Positions 1 through 8,461 of a stretch of DNA of 64,000 bases are shown piece after piece (the first letter of the stretch is position 1; each line of letters begins with the position of its first letter). Location: positions 1,798,001 to 1,862,000 of the forward strand of contig NZ_CP110535.1 of the NCBI RefSeq assembly GCF_026104355.1, written 5' to 3'. Source of the stretch: Halomonas sp. BDJS001. GTDB lineage: Bacteria; Pseudomonadota; Gammaproteobacteria; Pseudomonadales; Halomonadaceae. The position numbers and the translations under genes are program-made. Below the pieces are notes generated by a model, which made no database searches, was not told the DNA's origin, and saw only the letters and a program-made list of their open reading frames with translations.

Positions 1-225
1 AAAGCGCGTCAGGAAGTCGCTCTCAAGGAGGGGCTCGACGCGGCAGAAGCCAAAGACATCGTCAAGCGCATCAAAGCCAGCAAGCTTAAAGTGCAGGCGC
101 AAATTCAGGGTGAGAAGGTGCGTGTCACGGGGAAAAAGCGCGACGATTTACAAGCTGTCATGGCGCTGCTGCGCGGCGAAGAGGGGCCGGATCTTCCGCT
201 CCAGTTTGATAACTTCCGCGACTAG
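1..225 (+). CDS. yajQ: YajQ family nucleotide-binding protein, C-terminal part
   Basis: This is the last 74 codons of a gene that begins before the window; frame 1 is open from base 1 to the TAG at 223-225. The tail ([20 protein letters not shown], then [11 protein letters not shown] and a terminal [10 protein letters not shown]) matches the ends of YajQ/DUF520 proteins. YajQ proteins are small two-domain cytosolic proteins that bind nucleotides, with cyclic di-GMP binding shown for some members; the exact role here cannot be told from the tail. The next gene, pepN, starts 66 bases downstream on the same strand and may have its own promoter in the AT-rich gap. Confidence 0.85.
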   Translation, partial: KARQEVALKEGLDAAEAKDIVKRIKASKLKVQAQIQGEKVRVTGKKRDDLQAVMALLRGEEGPDLPLQFDNFRD

Positions 226-291
226 CCCGTGGTAGTTAGTCTTCGAACGTTTTAATTATGTAATATTCGTTTTATACAGGAGTCACGCACT

Positions 292-2922
292 ATGTCTGAT
301 CCGCAGCCGGTTTATTTAAGTAACTACCAGCCGCCCGCCTACCGGGTAACTCATACCGAGCTGACGTTTGATCTTGACCCCGCCGCGACCCGAGTGAAAG
401 CGCGACTGTTGATGGAGCGGCATCCAGAGGCAGCTCCTGATGCACCGCTCGTCTTGAATGGCGAGCACCTAAAACTGATCTCCCTGGCGATCGATGCAAC
501 GCCGCTGGATGCCGCTGCGTATGAACTAGACGATGAAGGCCTGCGTGTTGCGCAAGTGCCGGAGCGCTTTGTGTTGGAGAGCGAGGTTGAGATTGCCCCG
601 CAGGAGAACACGGCGTTAGAGGGGCTCTATCAATCCAACGGCATGTACTGCACCCAGTGCGAAGCCGAAGGCTTTCGGCGAATTACCTTTTACCCTGATC
701 GCCCGGACGTCATGGCGATCTTTAAGGTCACCGTGATCGGGGATCAGCAGCACGAGCCGATTTTGCTCGCTAACGGTAACCCGATTGAGCGTGGCGAGCT
801 GGAGGGCGGCCGTCACTTTGTTACCTGGGAGGATCCGCACCCCAAGCCCTGCTACCTGTTCGCCCTGGTGGCAGGCAACCTGCATAGCGTAGAGGATCAC
901 TTCACCACCATGAGCGGGCGGGATGTCACGCTGCAGATTTGGGTGGAAAAAGAGAATCTGGATAAAACCGAGCATGCCATGGCCTCGTTAAAGCGCGCCA
1001 TGGTTTGGGACGAGCAGGCATACGGCCGTGAGTACGACCTGGATCTGTTTATGATCGTGGCCGTCAATGACTTCAATATGGGGGCGATGGAGAATAAAGG
1101 GCTTAATATTTTTAACTCCGCCGCGGTATTGACCCACCCCAAAACGGCCACTGATGCGACTTTTCAAAATGTCGAAGGCATTGTTGCCCACGAATACTTT
1201 CACAACTGGTCGGGCAATCGTGTCACCTGCCGCGACTGGTTCCAGCTCTCGCTTAAAGAGGGCTTTACCGTCTTTCGCGACCAGTGCTTTTCGGCGGATA
1301 CCAATTCTGCGCCGGTTAAGCGCATTCAGGATGTTTCCTTTTTCCGCACCGCCCAGTTTGCCGAAGATGCTGGGCCCACGGCGCACCCGATTCGTCCCGA
1401 CCACTATATTGAAATTACCAACTTCTATACCCTGACAATTTACGAGAAAGGGGCTGAAGTCGTCCGGATGCTGCGTAATTTGGTGGGAGAGGAGAGTTTT
1501 CGTCGCGGTTCCGATCTCTACTTTGAACGCTTCGACGGTCAAGCGGTGACCATTGAAGACTTTGTCGGCTGTATGGCGGAAGCCTCCGGTGAAGATTTCG
1601 GCCAGTTTATGCGCTGGTACTCCCAGGCAGGAACCCCGGATATCGATGCCCATGGTGAGTACGATTACGTGCAGGGTGAGTACCACTTAACGCTGCGTCA
1701 GCGTACGCCTGCAACACCTGGCCAACACGATAAGCTGCCGCTGCATATTCCGGTACGCATGGGATTGGTGGGTACCAAATCCGGCCAGGATCTTACCCTG
1801 ACGCTCAATGGTGAAAAGATCGGCAAAGATGCGGTGATTCATCTGCGCGAAGATGAGCAGACCTTTGTGTTCACTGATGTGGCTGAAGCGCCAGTGCCCT
1901 CTTTGTTGCGCGAATTTTCCGCCCCGGTGAAGCTGCATTATCCCTACTCCAGAGAAGATCTCGCCTTCTTGTTGACCCACGACAGCGACGGTTTCAACCG
2001 CTGGGATGCCGGTCAGCGATTGGCGCTGTTGGCCCTGGATGACCTGATTGCCGCTCACCGAAATGGCGTGGAAAAGGTCATGGATAGTCGCGTAGTGGAT
2101 GCCTTTAAAGCGCTGCTCAATGGGCCAATGAACGATAAAGCAGTGTTGGCAGAGATGCTGACGCTGCCCTCCGAGGCGTATATCGCCGAGCAACAGCCTA
2201 TCGTTGATGTGGATGCCATTCACGCGGCCCGGGAGTTTGTGCGTCAGTCGTTAGCCATGGCGCTGAGCGATGAGTTTCTCGCCATCTACGAAGCCAATAT
2301 GTCAGATGAAGCGTACGCGCCGACGCCGGAGCAAATAGCTCAGCGCAGTCTGAAAAACGTGGCGCTGGCTTATCTGATGTCGATTGAAGATGAGCAGGGC
2401 CTGGCGCTGTGTGAAGCGCAGTTCGCCGCCGACCACAATATGACCGATGTGCGTCAAGCGCTCACCCTGCTGGTGCACAGTGATCGCGATGATTTGGCCT
2501 CGCCAGCACTTAAAACCTTCGGTGAGAAGTGGGCCCATGACCCGTTGGTGATGGATCAGTGGTTCACCGTCCAGGTATCGCGCCCTCAGCCCGATGTGCT
2601 TGAGCGGGTGAAGTACCTGATGCAGCATCCTGCTTTCTCACTTAAAAACCCCAATCGAGTCCGTGCGCTGATCGGCGCTTTTGCTCAGAACCGGGTCAAT
2701 TTCCACCGTTTGGATGGCCAAGGCTACCAACTGCTGGCTGACGTGGTCATTGAACTCAATCGGCTTAACCCGGAAATTGCCGCACGGCTGATTACACCAT
2801 TAACCCGCTGGCAGCGCTTTGATGAAACCCGCCAAGCATTGATGCGGTCGGAGCTTGAGCGGATTAAAGCGCAGCCACTCTCTTCAAATGTTTACGAGGT
2901 GGTCGAGAAGGCATTGGCATAA
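292..2922 (+). CDS. pepN: Aminopeptidase N (M1 family zinc metallopeptidase)
   Basis: This 876-residue cytosolic exopeptidase removes N-terminal residues from peptides in the last stage of protein turnover. The length is close to the usual 870-885. The M1 signature is intact: the exopeptidase motif GAMENKG at about residues 264-270, and the zinc site HEYFHNW with His300, Glu301 and His304, completed by Glu323 in KEGFT. The C-terminal half is the helical cap of the PepN subfamily. The ATG at 292 is preceded by a good ribosome-binding site (caggag). A lipid kinase gene follows after 44 bases on the same strand. Nothing looks damaged or unusual. Confidence 0.97.
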   Translation: MSDPQPVYLSNYQPPAYRVTHTELTFDLDPAATRVKARLLMERHPEAAPDAPLVLNGEHLKLISLAIDATPLDAAAYELDDEGLRVAQVPERFVLESEVEIAPQENTALEGLYQSNGMYCTQCEAEGFRRITFYPDRPDVMAIFKVTVIGDQQHEPILLANGNPIERGELEGGRHFVTWEDPHPKPCYLFALVAGNLHSVEDHFTTMSGRDVTLQIWVEKENLDKTEHAMASLKRAMVWDEQAYGREYDLDLFMIVAVNDFNMGAMENKGLNIFNSAAVLTHPKTATDATFQNVEGIVAHEYFHNWSGNRVTCRDWFQLSLKEGFTVFRDQCFSADTNSAPVKRIQDVSFFRTAQFAEDAGPTAHPIRPDHYIEITNFYTLTIYEKGAEVVRMLRNLVGEESFRRGSDLYFERFDGQAVTIEDFVGCMAEASGEDFGQFMRWYSQAGTPDIDAHGEYDYVQGEYHLTLRQRTPATPGQHDKLPLHIPVRMGLVGTKSGQDLTLTLNGEKIGKDAVIHLREDEQTFVFTDVAEAPVPSLLREFSAPVKLHYPYSREDLAFLLTHDSDGFNRWDAGQRLALLALDDLIAAHRNGVEKVMDSRVVDAFKALLNGPMNDKAVLAEMLTLPSEAYIAEQQPIVDVDAIHAAREFVRQSLAMALSDEFLAIYEANMSDEAYAPTPEQIAQRSLKNVALAYLMSIEDEQGLALCEAQFAADHNMTDVRQALTLLVHSDRDDLASPALKTFGEKWAHDPLVMDQWFTVQVSRPQPDVLERVKYLMQHPAFSLKNPNRVRALIGAFAQNRVNFHRLDGQGYQLLADVVIELNRLNPEIAARLITPLTRWQRFDETRQALMRSELERIKAQPLSSNVYEVVEKALA

Positions 2923-2966
2923 GGTATTGCTATTAAATATGTATTCTAAGGAAAGGAATAACAACA

Positions 2967-3926
2967 GTGACAGACTCTCAGCAACACTATTTACTGATTA
3001 TCAATGGTAAATCCGCCGGTAATCCGGCATTGCGTGAAGCAGTCGATGAACAGCGCCGGGCAGGGATGCTGATTACTGTTCGCGCTACCTGGGAAGGGGG
3101 CGACGCTGCTGACATTGCTGAGCACTCTGATGCGATGGGCATTACCCATGTGATTGCCTGCGGGGGCGACGGCACCGTCAGTGAAGTGATGAACGGACTG
3201 ATGCGTTTGCCCCATGACCGACGGCCTGTGTTGGGCGTTGTGCCCCTGGGCAGTGCCAATGATTTTGCTACTTCCGTTGGCTTGCCGCTGGAGCCAGCGG
3301 CCGCTCTGGCCGCTGCTCGGGAGTTAAGCGCCTATCCCATTGATGTCGTGCGCGTCACTGCAGGCTCTGGAGGCGAAACTGCCACCAGCTACTATATCAA
3401 TATGACCACCGGCGGGTTTGGCGCTGAAGTGACGTCATCAACACCCAAAACCTTAAAGCGGCTGCTGGGTGGCGGGGCCTATTCAGTAATGGGGGCGCTA
3501 AAAGCCTGGCGCCACCGCAGCTACCGCGGCACGCTGCATTGGGATGAAAAAGAGGAGAGCGCGTCGTTACTGCTCCTGGCGCTGGGCAATGGCCGCCAAT
3601 CAGGTGGTGGGCAGGTATTGTCACCACGTGCCAAGCTGGACGATGGCCGGTTGGACGTACTGTTGGTGAAAGACTTTCGGTCGGTAACGGAGCTGACCAA
3701 GCTGATTAGCGAGCTGCAAAGTTTTCCTTATGATGGGCGGTTTGTGCGCTATTTCACCACGACCCAACTGACGTTAACCACCCAGGGAAACGATTCGCCA
3801 TGGCCACTCACGCTGGATGGCGAGGCGCGCTACTATGATCGGTTCTGCGCGGAAGTCGTGCCCCTCGCGCTGCGTGTGTTACTACCTGAGGAGTGCCCGC
3901 TGCTCTCCTCGACCAGTCAACCGTAG
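2967..3926 (+). CDS. yegS: YegS/diacylglycerol kinase-family lipid kinase
   Basis: A 319-residue soluble or peripheral membrane protein of the diacylglycerol/sphingosine/YegS kinase family, which phosphorylates lipid hydroxyl groups using ATP. The nucleotide loop GGDGT lies at about residues 66-70, followed by GVVPLGSANDFA, the second family hallmark. The C-terminal half contains the family's LDGRLDVLLV and LTLDGEARYYD segments. Translation starts at a GTG (2967-2969) with a purine-rich site (aaggaaagg) about ten bases upstream; no in-frame ATG near it fits better. The precise lipid substrate cannot be read from sequence. It probably forms a loose group with pepN. Confidence 0.9.
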   Translation: MTDSQQHYLLIINGKSAGNPALREAVDEQRRAGMLITVRATWEGGDAADIAEHSDAMGITHVIACGGDGTVSEVMNGLMRLPHDRRPVLGVVPLGSANDFATSVGLPLEPAAALAAARELSAYPIDVVRVTAGSGGETATSYYINMTTGGFGAEVTSSTPKTLKRLLGGGAYSVMGALKAWRHRSYRGTLHWDEKEESASLLLLALGNGRQSGGGQVLSPRAKLDDGRLDVLLVKDFRSVTELTKLISELQSFPYDGRFVRYFTTTQLTLTTQGNDSPWPLTLDGEARYYDRFCAEVVPLALRVLLPEECPLLSSTSQP

Positions 3927-3988
3927 CTCTGTTGATGATTGCTTTGATCATGACTCAGATTTTTAACGTTATATAGGAGAAGAATTAA

Positions 3989-4789
3989 ATGGCAAATCGC
4001 GTGTGGATACCCGCGCTCGCCGCCGTGGCACTACTGTTGAGTGCCTGCGGTGATTCCCAGGAAGATCCCACCGTGACAACCGATGATAATTCTGCGGTGA
4101 CGGACGAAGCAACGACACGGGATGAGGGGGCTGGCGAAGAAGAGGCGCCGGAGGCGGCTGAAAATTCAGCAGATATATCCACTCCCGACGAGGTAGAGGA
4201 TGATATTGAAGCACGTCAAGCCGCTGAAGAACTTGAACGGGCGGAAGCGCTAGAGAGTGACACTCAGCCTGACGACACCTCATCCAGTGACGTTGCAACG
4301 GCTGGCGGGGAAGAGGTTGAAGCCGGAGAAGATACGCTGGCAGCGAGTCCTGAAGATGCACTCGATGAAGAGAGTGCCATGCCAGGTGAAGCGACACGCT
4401 CCGATGTAGATGACATTATTGCTGAAACCGAACGCCGTTTTGAAGAGGCCGAGCAGCGGTTAGAAGAGCAGTTTCAGGAGGTAGAGCAGCAGGCGCCGAG
4501 TTTGGAGCCGATGGAAAGTGAGGACGTCTCGCCGAGTTGGGACACCGAAAGCAGTTTGCCAGAGCGGACACCGTTGCAAGATGATCGCGAGGCAACCGAT
4601 GTTGACGCCTTGATTGAGGATACCGAACGCCGCTTTGAAGAGGCACAACAGCGGCTCGAAGAGCAGTTTCAAGAGCTGGAAAATCGAGAGGCCGAGAGTG
4701 GCGCGGTAGTTGAACCGTCAGGCGAGCTTGATAGCTCAGCAAGTAGCCAGGAAACCGACGATGCCGGTGAGCCTCAGAGTGAGAGGTAA
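3989..4789 (+). CDS. Acidic repeat-containing lipoprotein of unknown function
   Basis: I do not recognise this gene. It encodes 266 residues beginning with a lipoprotein signal: a hydrophobic stretch at 7-17 and the lipobox LSAC with Cys20, followed by Gly, so outer-membrane sorting is expected. The mature part is extremely acidic (Asp/Glu-rich, with Ser, Thr and Ala) and low in complexity, as in halophile envelope proteins. Two 30-residue units at residues 139-168 and 204-233 share 22 identical positions, including TERRFEEA and QRLEEQFQE, and are predicted to be amphipathic helices or coiled coils. An unrelated linker of 35 residues separates them. A strong ribosome-binding site (aggaga) precedes the ATG, and a strong terminator follows. 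A structural or peptidoglycan-associated role is possible but not shown. Confidence 0.8.
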   Translation: MANRVWIPALAAVALLLSACGDSQEDPTVTTDDNSAVTDEATTRDEGAGEEEAPEAAENSADISTPDEVEDDIEARQAAEELERAEALESDTQPDDTSSSDVATAGGEEVEAGEDTLAASPEDALDEESAMPGEATRSDVDDIIAETERRFEEAEQRLEEQFQEVEQQAPSLEPMESEDVSPSWDTESSLPERTPLQDDREATDVDALIEDTERRFEEAQQRLEEQFQELENREAESGAVVEPSGELDSSASSQETDDAGEPQSER

Positions 4790-4800
4790 CGCTTTGAGTG

Positions 4801-4843
4801 ATTGCCGTTAGGCAATAAAAAAGGCCCGCATTTGCGGGCCTTT
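4801..4843. terminator. Bidirectional terminator between lipoprotein and csp genes
   Basis: Two hairpins lie back to back between convergent genes. The first has the stem attgcc/ggcaat (4801-4806 with 4811-4816). The second has the 8-bp stem ggcccgca/tgcgggcc (4823-4830 with 4833-4840), flanked by an A-run on the left and TTT on the right. The A-run reads as a U-tract for the minus-strand csp transcript. Confidence 0.8.
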
Positions 4844-4859
4844 GTCCATCCGTTAGCAA

Positions 4860-5063
4860 TTAAGCTGGGCGGATGTTGGAAGCCTGAAGGCCTTTTTTAC
4901 CCTGAGTCACTTCAAAGCTGACTTTTTGACCATCTTGCAGGGTCTTGAAGCCTTCAGCTTGAATTTCGGAGAAGTGGGCGAACAGATCGTCTCCGCCGTC
5001 ATCAGGAGAGATGAAGCCGAAGCCTTTAGTGTCGTTGAACCACTTAACAGTGCCAGTTGCCAT
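4860..5063 (-). CDS. cspA: Cold-shock family RNA-binding protein
   Basis: A 67-residue single cold-shock domain protein (OB fold) that binds single-stranded RNA and DNA and melts mRNA structure. Both RNA-binding motifs are present: RNP1 as KGFGFI at about residues 13-18 and RNP2 as DLFAHF at about 26-31. It starts [11 protein letters not shown], typical of the family. The start at 5063 has an AAGGA site on the minus strand. The leader before it, about 100 bases, is the usual place for cold-shock mRNA control, but I see no decisive element. Which Csp paralogue this is, and whether it is cold-induced, cannot be told; the symbol is generic. Confidence 0.95.
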   Translation of the reverse strand: MATGTVKWFNDTKGFGFISPDDGGDDLFAHFSEIQAEGFKTLQDGQKVSFEVTQGKKGLQASNIRPA

Positions 5064-5196
5064 TTTCTATTTCCTTAACGTGCTTAGTAATCACGGGCAA
5101 CTCAATTGTTCACCCGCTACAATTACTCTAGATGTAAACACGGCTGTCGTCCAGCGACATTCCTAAGATTTTTTATTTCGTTGCGAGCAGGCATAA

Positions 5197-5853
5197 ATGA
5201 TCGAGTTGGGTTTTATTGATGCGCAGTTTATTTCCTTTTTGGTGGCGATCACGCTGTTAACGATCAGCCCCGGTGTCGATACACTGCTGGTGATTCGTAA
5301 CACGGCGCGCGGAGGTATCCGTGATGGCGTCACCACGAGTTTAGCTATCTGCTGCGGCCTGTTTGTACATGCCACGATTTCTGCATTGGGTATCTCGCTG
5401 ATCCTGCTGCAATCGGCCTGGGCGTTCCATATGCTGAAGTTGGTGGGGGCGGGTTATCTCATCTGGCTGGGCATTACCAGCTTGTTAGCGGCGCGGCGGG
5501 GACAGCCGCTGCCCGTTAATGGAATGCTACAAGGTATGCCGACCGTTTCGCGCTGGCAGCCGGTCAAAGAGGGTTTTTTATCCAATGTGTTGAACCCTAA
5601 AACGGTAGTCTTCTATATGGCCTTTTTGCCTCAGTTCATCGCTCCCGGCGACCCTGCTTTACTGAAATCGCTATGGCTGGCGGGGGTGCACTTTATCATC
5701 GCTAATATCTGGCAAATCAGTGTAGTGATGATGGTGGGGAGCGCCGGCAAATGGTTGGCTAACGCACGTTTTGCGCAAGTGCTTAATGCCGCGACAGGCA
5801 GTGTATTGGTGGTGTTTGGTATTCGCTTGGCATTAACGCAACGCCCGGTATAA
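5197..5853 (+). CDS. LysE/RhtB family amino-acid exporter
   Basis: A 218-residue inner-membrane protein with about six hydrophobic segments, belonging to the LysE/RhtB family that exports amino acids and related metabolites. The family signature appears near the N-terminus as TISPGVDTLLVIRNTARGG, followed later by LNPKTVVFYMAFLPQF, also typical. Length is normal (200-220). The substrate cannot be predicted reliably; homoserine, threonine or lysine export are family precedents. It stands alone, divergent from the csp gene and convergent with slt, so it probably has its own promoter in the 133-base gap. Confidence 0.9.
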   Translation: MIELGFIDAQFISFLVAITLLTISPGVDTLLVIRNTARGGIRDGVTTSLAICCGLFVHATISALGISLILLQSAWAFHMLKLVGAGYLIWLGITSLLAARRGQPLPVNGMLQGMPTVSRWQPVKEGFLSNVLNPKTVVFYMAFLPQFIAPGDPALLKSLWLAGVHFIIANIWQISVVMMVGSAGKWLANARFAQVLNAATGSVLVVFGIRLALTQRPV

Positions 5854-5864
5854 ACCGGGCGTTG
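5839..5864. terminator. Perfect 11-bp hairpin between convergent genes
   Basis: The stem caacgcccggt (5839-5849) pairs with accgggcgttg (5854-5864) over a 4-base loop, and it contains the stop codon of the LysE-type gene. No clear T-run follows on either strand, so it is either a weak or Rho-assisted terminator or a 3' stabilising hairpin. Confidence 0.5.
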
Positions 5865-5891
5865 GTGTCAATCTAAAGCAGAGGATGCGGT

Positions 5892-7841
5892 TTAGCGGCG
5901 GGCAAGGAGCGCCCGGTCGTAGCGTACCTGCTGCTCGTTATCGCTAAGCAGTGAAACGCCTTCGCTGCTGCCACCGTTAGCGAGGCTTTCAAAAATCACC
6001 CGATAGCTAAGCACTGCCTGCACGTAGTCGCGGGTTTCGCGGAAGGGAATACTCTCAACAAAAAGGTCAAAGGCTTCTACTCCGTCCCCCAGCCACTGAT
6101 CGACGCGGCCAGGGCCCGCATTATAAGCCGCTGCGGCGGCCAGTCGATTGCCCTGGTAGCGCTGCAGCTTGTCGCGCAGGTAAGTGCTACCCAGGCGGAT
6201 ATTGAGCTCCGGGTCGAGTACGCCGTAGGGGCCAGGATCGCTAATGCCCAATTCGCGGCTGACTTGGCTGGCGGTACCGGGCATTAGCTGCATAAGTCCC
6301 CGTGCTCCGGCGGGTGAAAGGGCGTTGGGGTTGTAAGCGCTCTCGCGCCGGGTAATCGCCATCAACAAGTAGGGATCAACGCCCGTCATACGGCCCCAGT
6401 GCTGAAAGCTATCGTGGTAAGCCTGAGGGAAGCGCCAATCCAAAGCGTCCCACATTTCAGCGGCAATGGTGGTCTGCACCAAGCGCGCATGCCACTGCTG
6501 CTGTGCAGCATAGTCGGCAAGCGCGCGTGCCTGTTGCGGCGAGCTGCTCTGTACCGCGTGCAGCCACTCGCTGTTGGCGAGACCGTCCTCGCCAATGCGT
6601 AACAAGGCCTCGGTGCGCTGAACGGCGGGTAGTTGGGCAATACGTTGACGCGACGCTTCGTCAAAATGATTGCGTTCAAGGTTCAACTGATAGGGTTGGC
6701 CGAGCTTTTCTGCTGCCGCAAAGCCGTAAAAACTGCGATCCTGGGCAGCCTGCTGGTAGCGAGCTTCGGCGGCTTGCTGATTGCCAAGCTCTCCATTGGC
6801 ACGGCCTAGCCAGTACTGCCAACGGCTATTCTCCTGCTGATTGAGGGGCATCTCAGCAATCCAGTGGATGACCCCGTTCCAATCGCGGCTCGCCAGCGCC
6901 TGGCGAACACGCAGCTCTAAAACGCGCTCGCTTTCAAGCGTTGGTAGTACGCTATCTACCCAGTTGAGCGTGCCCGGCACATTGCGCACCAGGGCATAAA
7001 AGGCCAGCTCCTCCTCAATGCTTTGGCGGTCGCTGAGGAGTAGGTTTAATCGCGCCGAGAGTGACTGCCAGGCAGCAAAGGCGGCTGGCGTATCTTCGCG
7101 GGTGTAGCGCTGCATGGCGGCCCGGTAGAAGCTTGCCGTGGCGGCACACTCTGGGCCCAGGCAGGAGGGTGCCTGAGTAATGGCGCTGCTGCGATTGCTG
7201 ACGCTTTCCACCGTGTCAAGGGCTGTTTGCCACTGGCCGCTTAATAGCCCGCCAAGGTAGTTTGAGAGGCGCGTTTCTCCTGCCTGCCAGGCGAGCATTT
7301 TGCGCTCCCAAATTGCCGGGGCGTCAATAGTGCCGTTGGCCCGCAGGCGCTCAAACAGCGGATCGCAGGCGTCAGGTTGAGAGCTGCCTACGCGCCATAA
7401 ATCTAACCCTGCCTCGCTCGCCAACTGGGGTTGAGTCGTGAGCAGCGCCGTGTAGTAGTAACACTGGCGCGCGGTGCCCGCTGGTTCACCGTCAGCGACG
7501 GCGAGTAGGTCGCTATAGCGCCCCGCGTGACCATACTTGGCAATCGCTTGTCCACGCATCCAGCCTGCTAAGGGAGAGTCAGCGTATTGATCAATAAACT
7601 GCTGCACTCTGCCAGGGGAGACGTTCGGCAATTGCTCCCTTAGGCGGTGGTATTCTACGTAGCCGCGTAGCGGGTGATCTGCAATTGAGCGCTCATCGAC
7701 ACGCGCCCACTGCTGCTCGCGGGCAGCGGCAAGGGCGTCGCGTAACTCACTATCAGATGCAGCCCACGAAAGCGCAGGTAAGCTCGCCAGTAGTGCTGTA
7801 CATAGCACTCGGGCGGTATGGCGAAATGGCGAAACCAACAT
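5892..7841 (-). CDS. slt: Soluble lytic murein transglycosylase
   Basis: A 649-residue periplasmic enzyme that cleaves the MurNAc-GlcNAc bond of peptidoglycan to give 1,6-anhydro ends. A Sec signal peptide (residues 1-27, ending LSWAA) leads into the long helical superhelix typical of Slt70. The C-terminal catalytic domain starts with ITRRESAYNPNA, where Glu500 is the expected acid/base catalyst, followed by GARGLMQLMPGTA and AAAAYNAGPGRV. Length matches the family (about 640-650). The ATG at 7841 gives a sensible signal peptide. It is convergent with the exporter gene and divergent from the YkvA-like gene. Confidence 0.95.
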   Translation of the reverse strand: MLVSPFRHTARVLCTALLASLPALSWAASDSELRDALAAAREQQWARVDERSIADHPLRGYVEYHRLREQLPNVSPGRVQQFIDQYADSPLAGWMRGQAIAKYGHAGRYSDLLAVADGEPAGTARQCYYYTALLTTQPQLASEAGLDLWRVGSSQPDACDPLFERLRANGTIDAPAIWERKMLAWQAGETRLSNYLGGLLSGQWQTALDTVESVSNRSSAITQAPSCLGPECAATASFYRAAMQRYTREDTPAAFAAWQSLSARLNLLLSDRQSIEEELAFYALVRNVPGTLNWVDSVLPTLESERVLELRVRQALASRDWNGVIHWIAEMPLNQQENSRWQYWLGRANGELGNQQAAEARYQQAAQDRSFYGFAAAEKLGQPYQLNLERNHFDEASRQRIAQLPAVQRTEALLRIGEDGLANSEWLHAVQSSSPQQARALADYAAQQQWHARLVQTTIAAEMWDALDWRFPQAYHDSFQHWGRMTGVDPYLLMAITRRESAYNPNALSPAGARGLMQLMPGTASQVSRELGISDPGPYGVLDPELNIRLGSTYLRDKLQRYQGNRLAAAAAYNAGPGRVDQWLGDGVEAFDLFVESIPFRETRDYVQAVLSYRVIFESLANGGSSEGVSLLSDNEQQVRYDRALLARR

Positions 7842-7979
7842 GGTGCTCTCTCTCTATAAATCGGTGTCACTTAATCAGGGCTCTGAAGTAGCCCACGCAA
7901 ATTGCGGTGCAACCGCTACACTGAACGAATACCAGCCGTCATGATCTGACAGCCTAGATACTCAAAGGATCTAATTTCG

Positions 7980-8312
7980 ATGGCTCCATTATCCACTTGG
8001 TGGTTGCTGCGTCGACTCAAATCCCGCGTTTGGGCGACAAAACGTATTGTGCGCGCATTAAAGCTGTTTATTCCCATGACCCGTGATGTGATCCGTGGTG
8101 AGTTTCGACCGATTCCCTGGTCGGCATTTGGCATGATGGCATTAGCGCTGGGCTACCTGGTAATGCCATTTGATCTGATTCCCGATTTTCTGCTGCTTAT
8201 CGGTGTCGTTGACGATGTGCTGATTGTCGGCTGGCTGCTCAATCGCATCGATCAGCGCCTGGAAGGCTATCGGGCCTGGAAATATAGCGATCCCGACATG
8301 ACGCCCTCTTAG
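7980..8312 (+). CDS. YkvA family (DUF1232) small membrane protein
   Basis: A 110-residue protein of the YkvA/DUF1232 family. The diagnostic segment YLVMPFDLIPDFLLLIGVVD lies at about residues 60-79, where a conserved DLIPD turn interrupts two hydrophobic stretches, followed by WLLNRIDQRL. The N-terminal 30 residues are strongly basic. Members are small predicted membrane proteins of unknown function. It is a single gene, divergent from slt, and the htpG heat-shock promoter lies just downstream of it. No regulatory clue is visible. Confidence 0.85.
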   Translation: MAPLSTWWLLRRLKSRVWATKRIVRALKLFIPMTRDVIRGEFRPIPWSAFGMMALALGYLVMPFDLIPDFLLLIGVVDDVLIVGWLLNRIDQRLEGYRAWKYSDPDMTPS

Positions 8313-8352
8313 CTTATGCCTTCTCTTAACGCTGTTTCTTCACTCTGGACTG

Positions 8353-8380
8353 CTTGAAAAAGCGCGGCTTAACCCCATAT
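8353..8380 (+). promoter_or_regulatory. Sigma-32 (heat-shock) promoter of htpG
   Basis: CTTGAAA at 8353-8359 and CCCCATAT at 8373-8380 are separated by 13 bases. This matches the enterobacterial RpoH consensus (CTTGAAA, 13-15 bases, CCCCATnT) at every specified position. It lies about 80 bases before the htpG start, and htpG is a known RpoH target. Confidence 0.9.
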
Positions 8381-8461
8381 CAGGCTCACGATACGACTTT
8401 TTATGCCCCTGCCCACTGGCGGAGGGGCAATTGACCAACGTGAGCCACAAGGGATAAGCGC

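Noticed and set aside
988..1686. Open frame of 232 codons on the minus strand inside pepN
   Set aside because: It lies wholly antisense to a fully conserved gene, has no recognisable domain and no ribosome-binding site; high-GC coding DNA produces such shadows.
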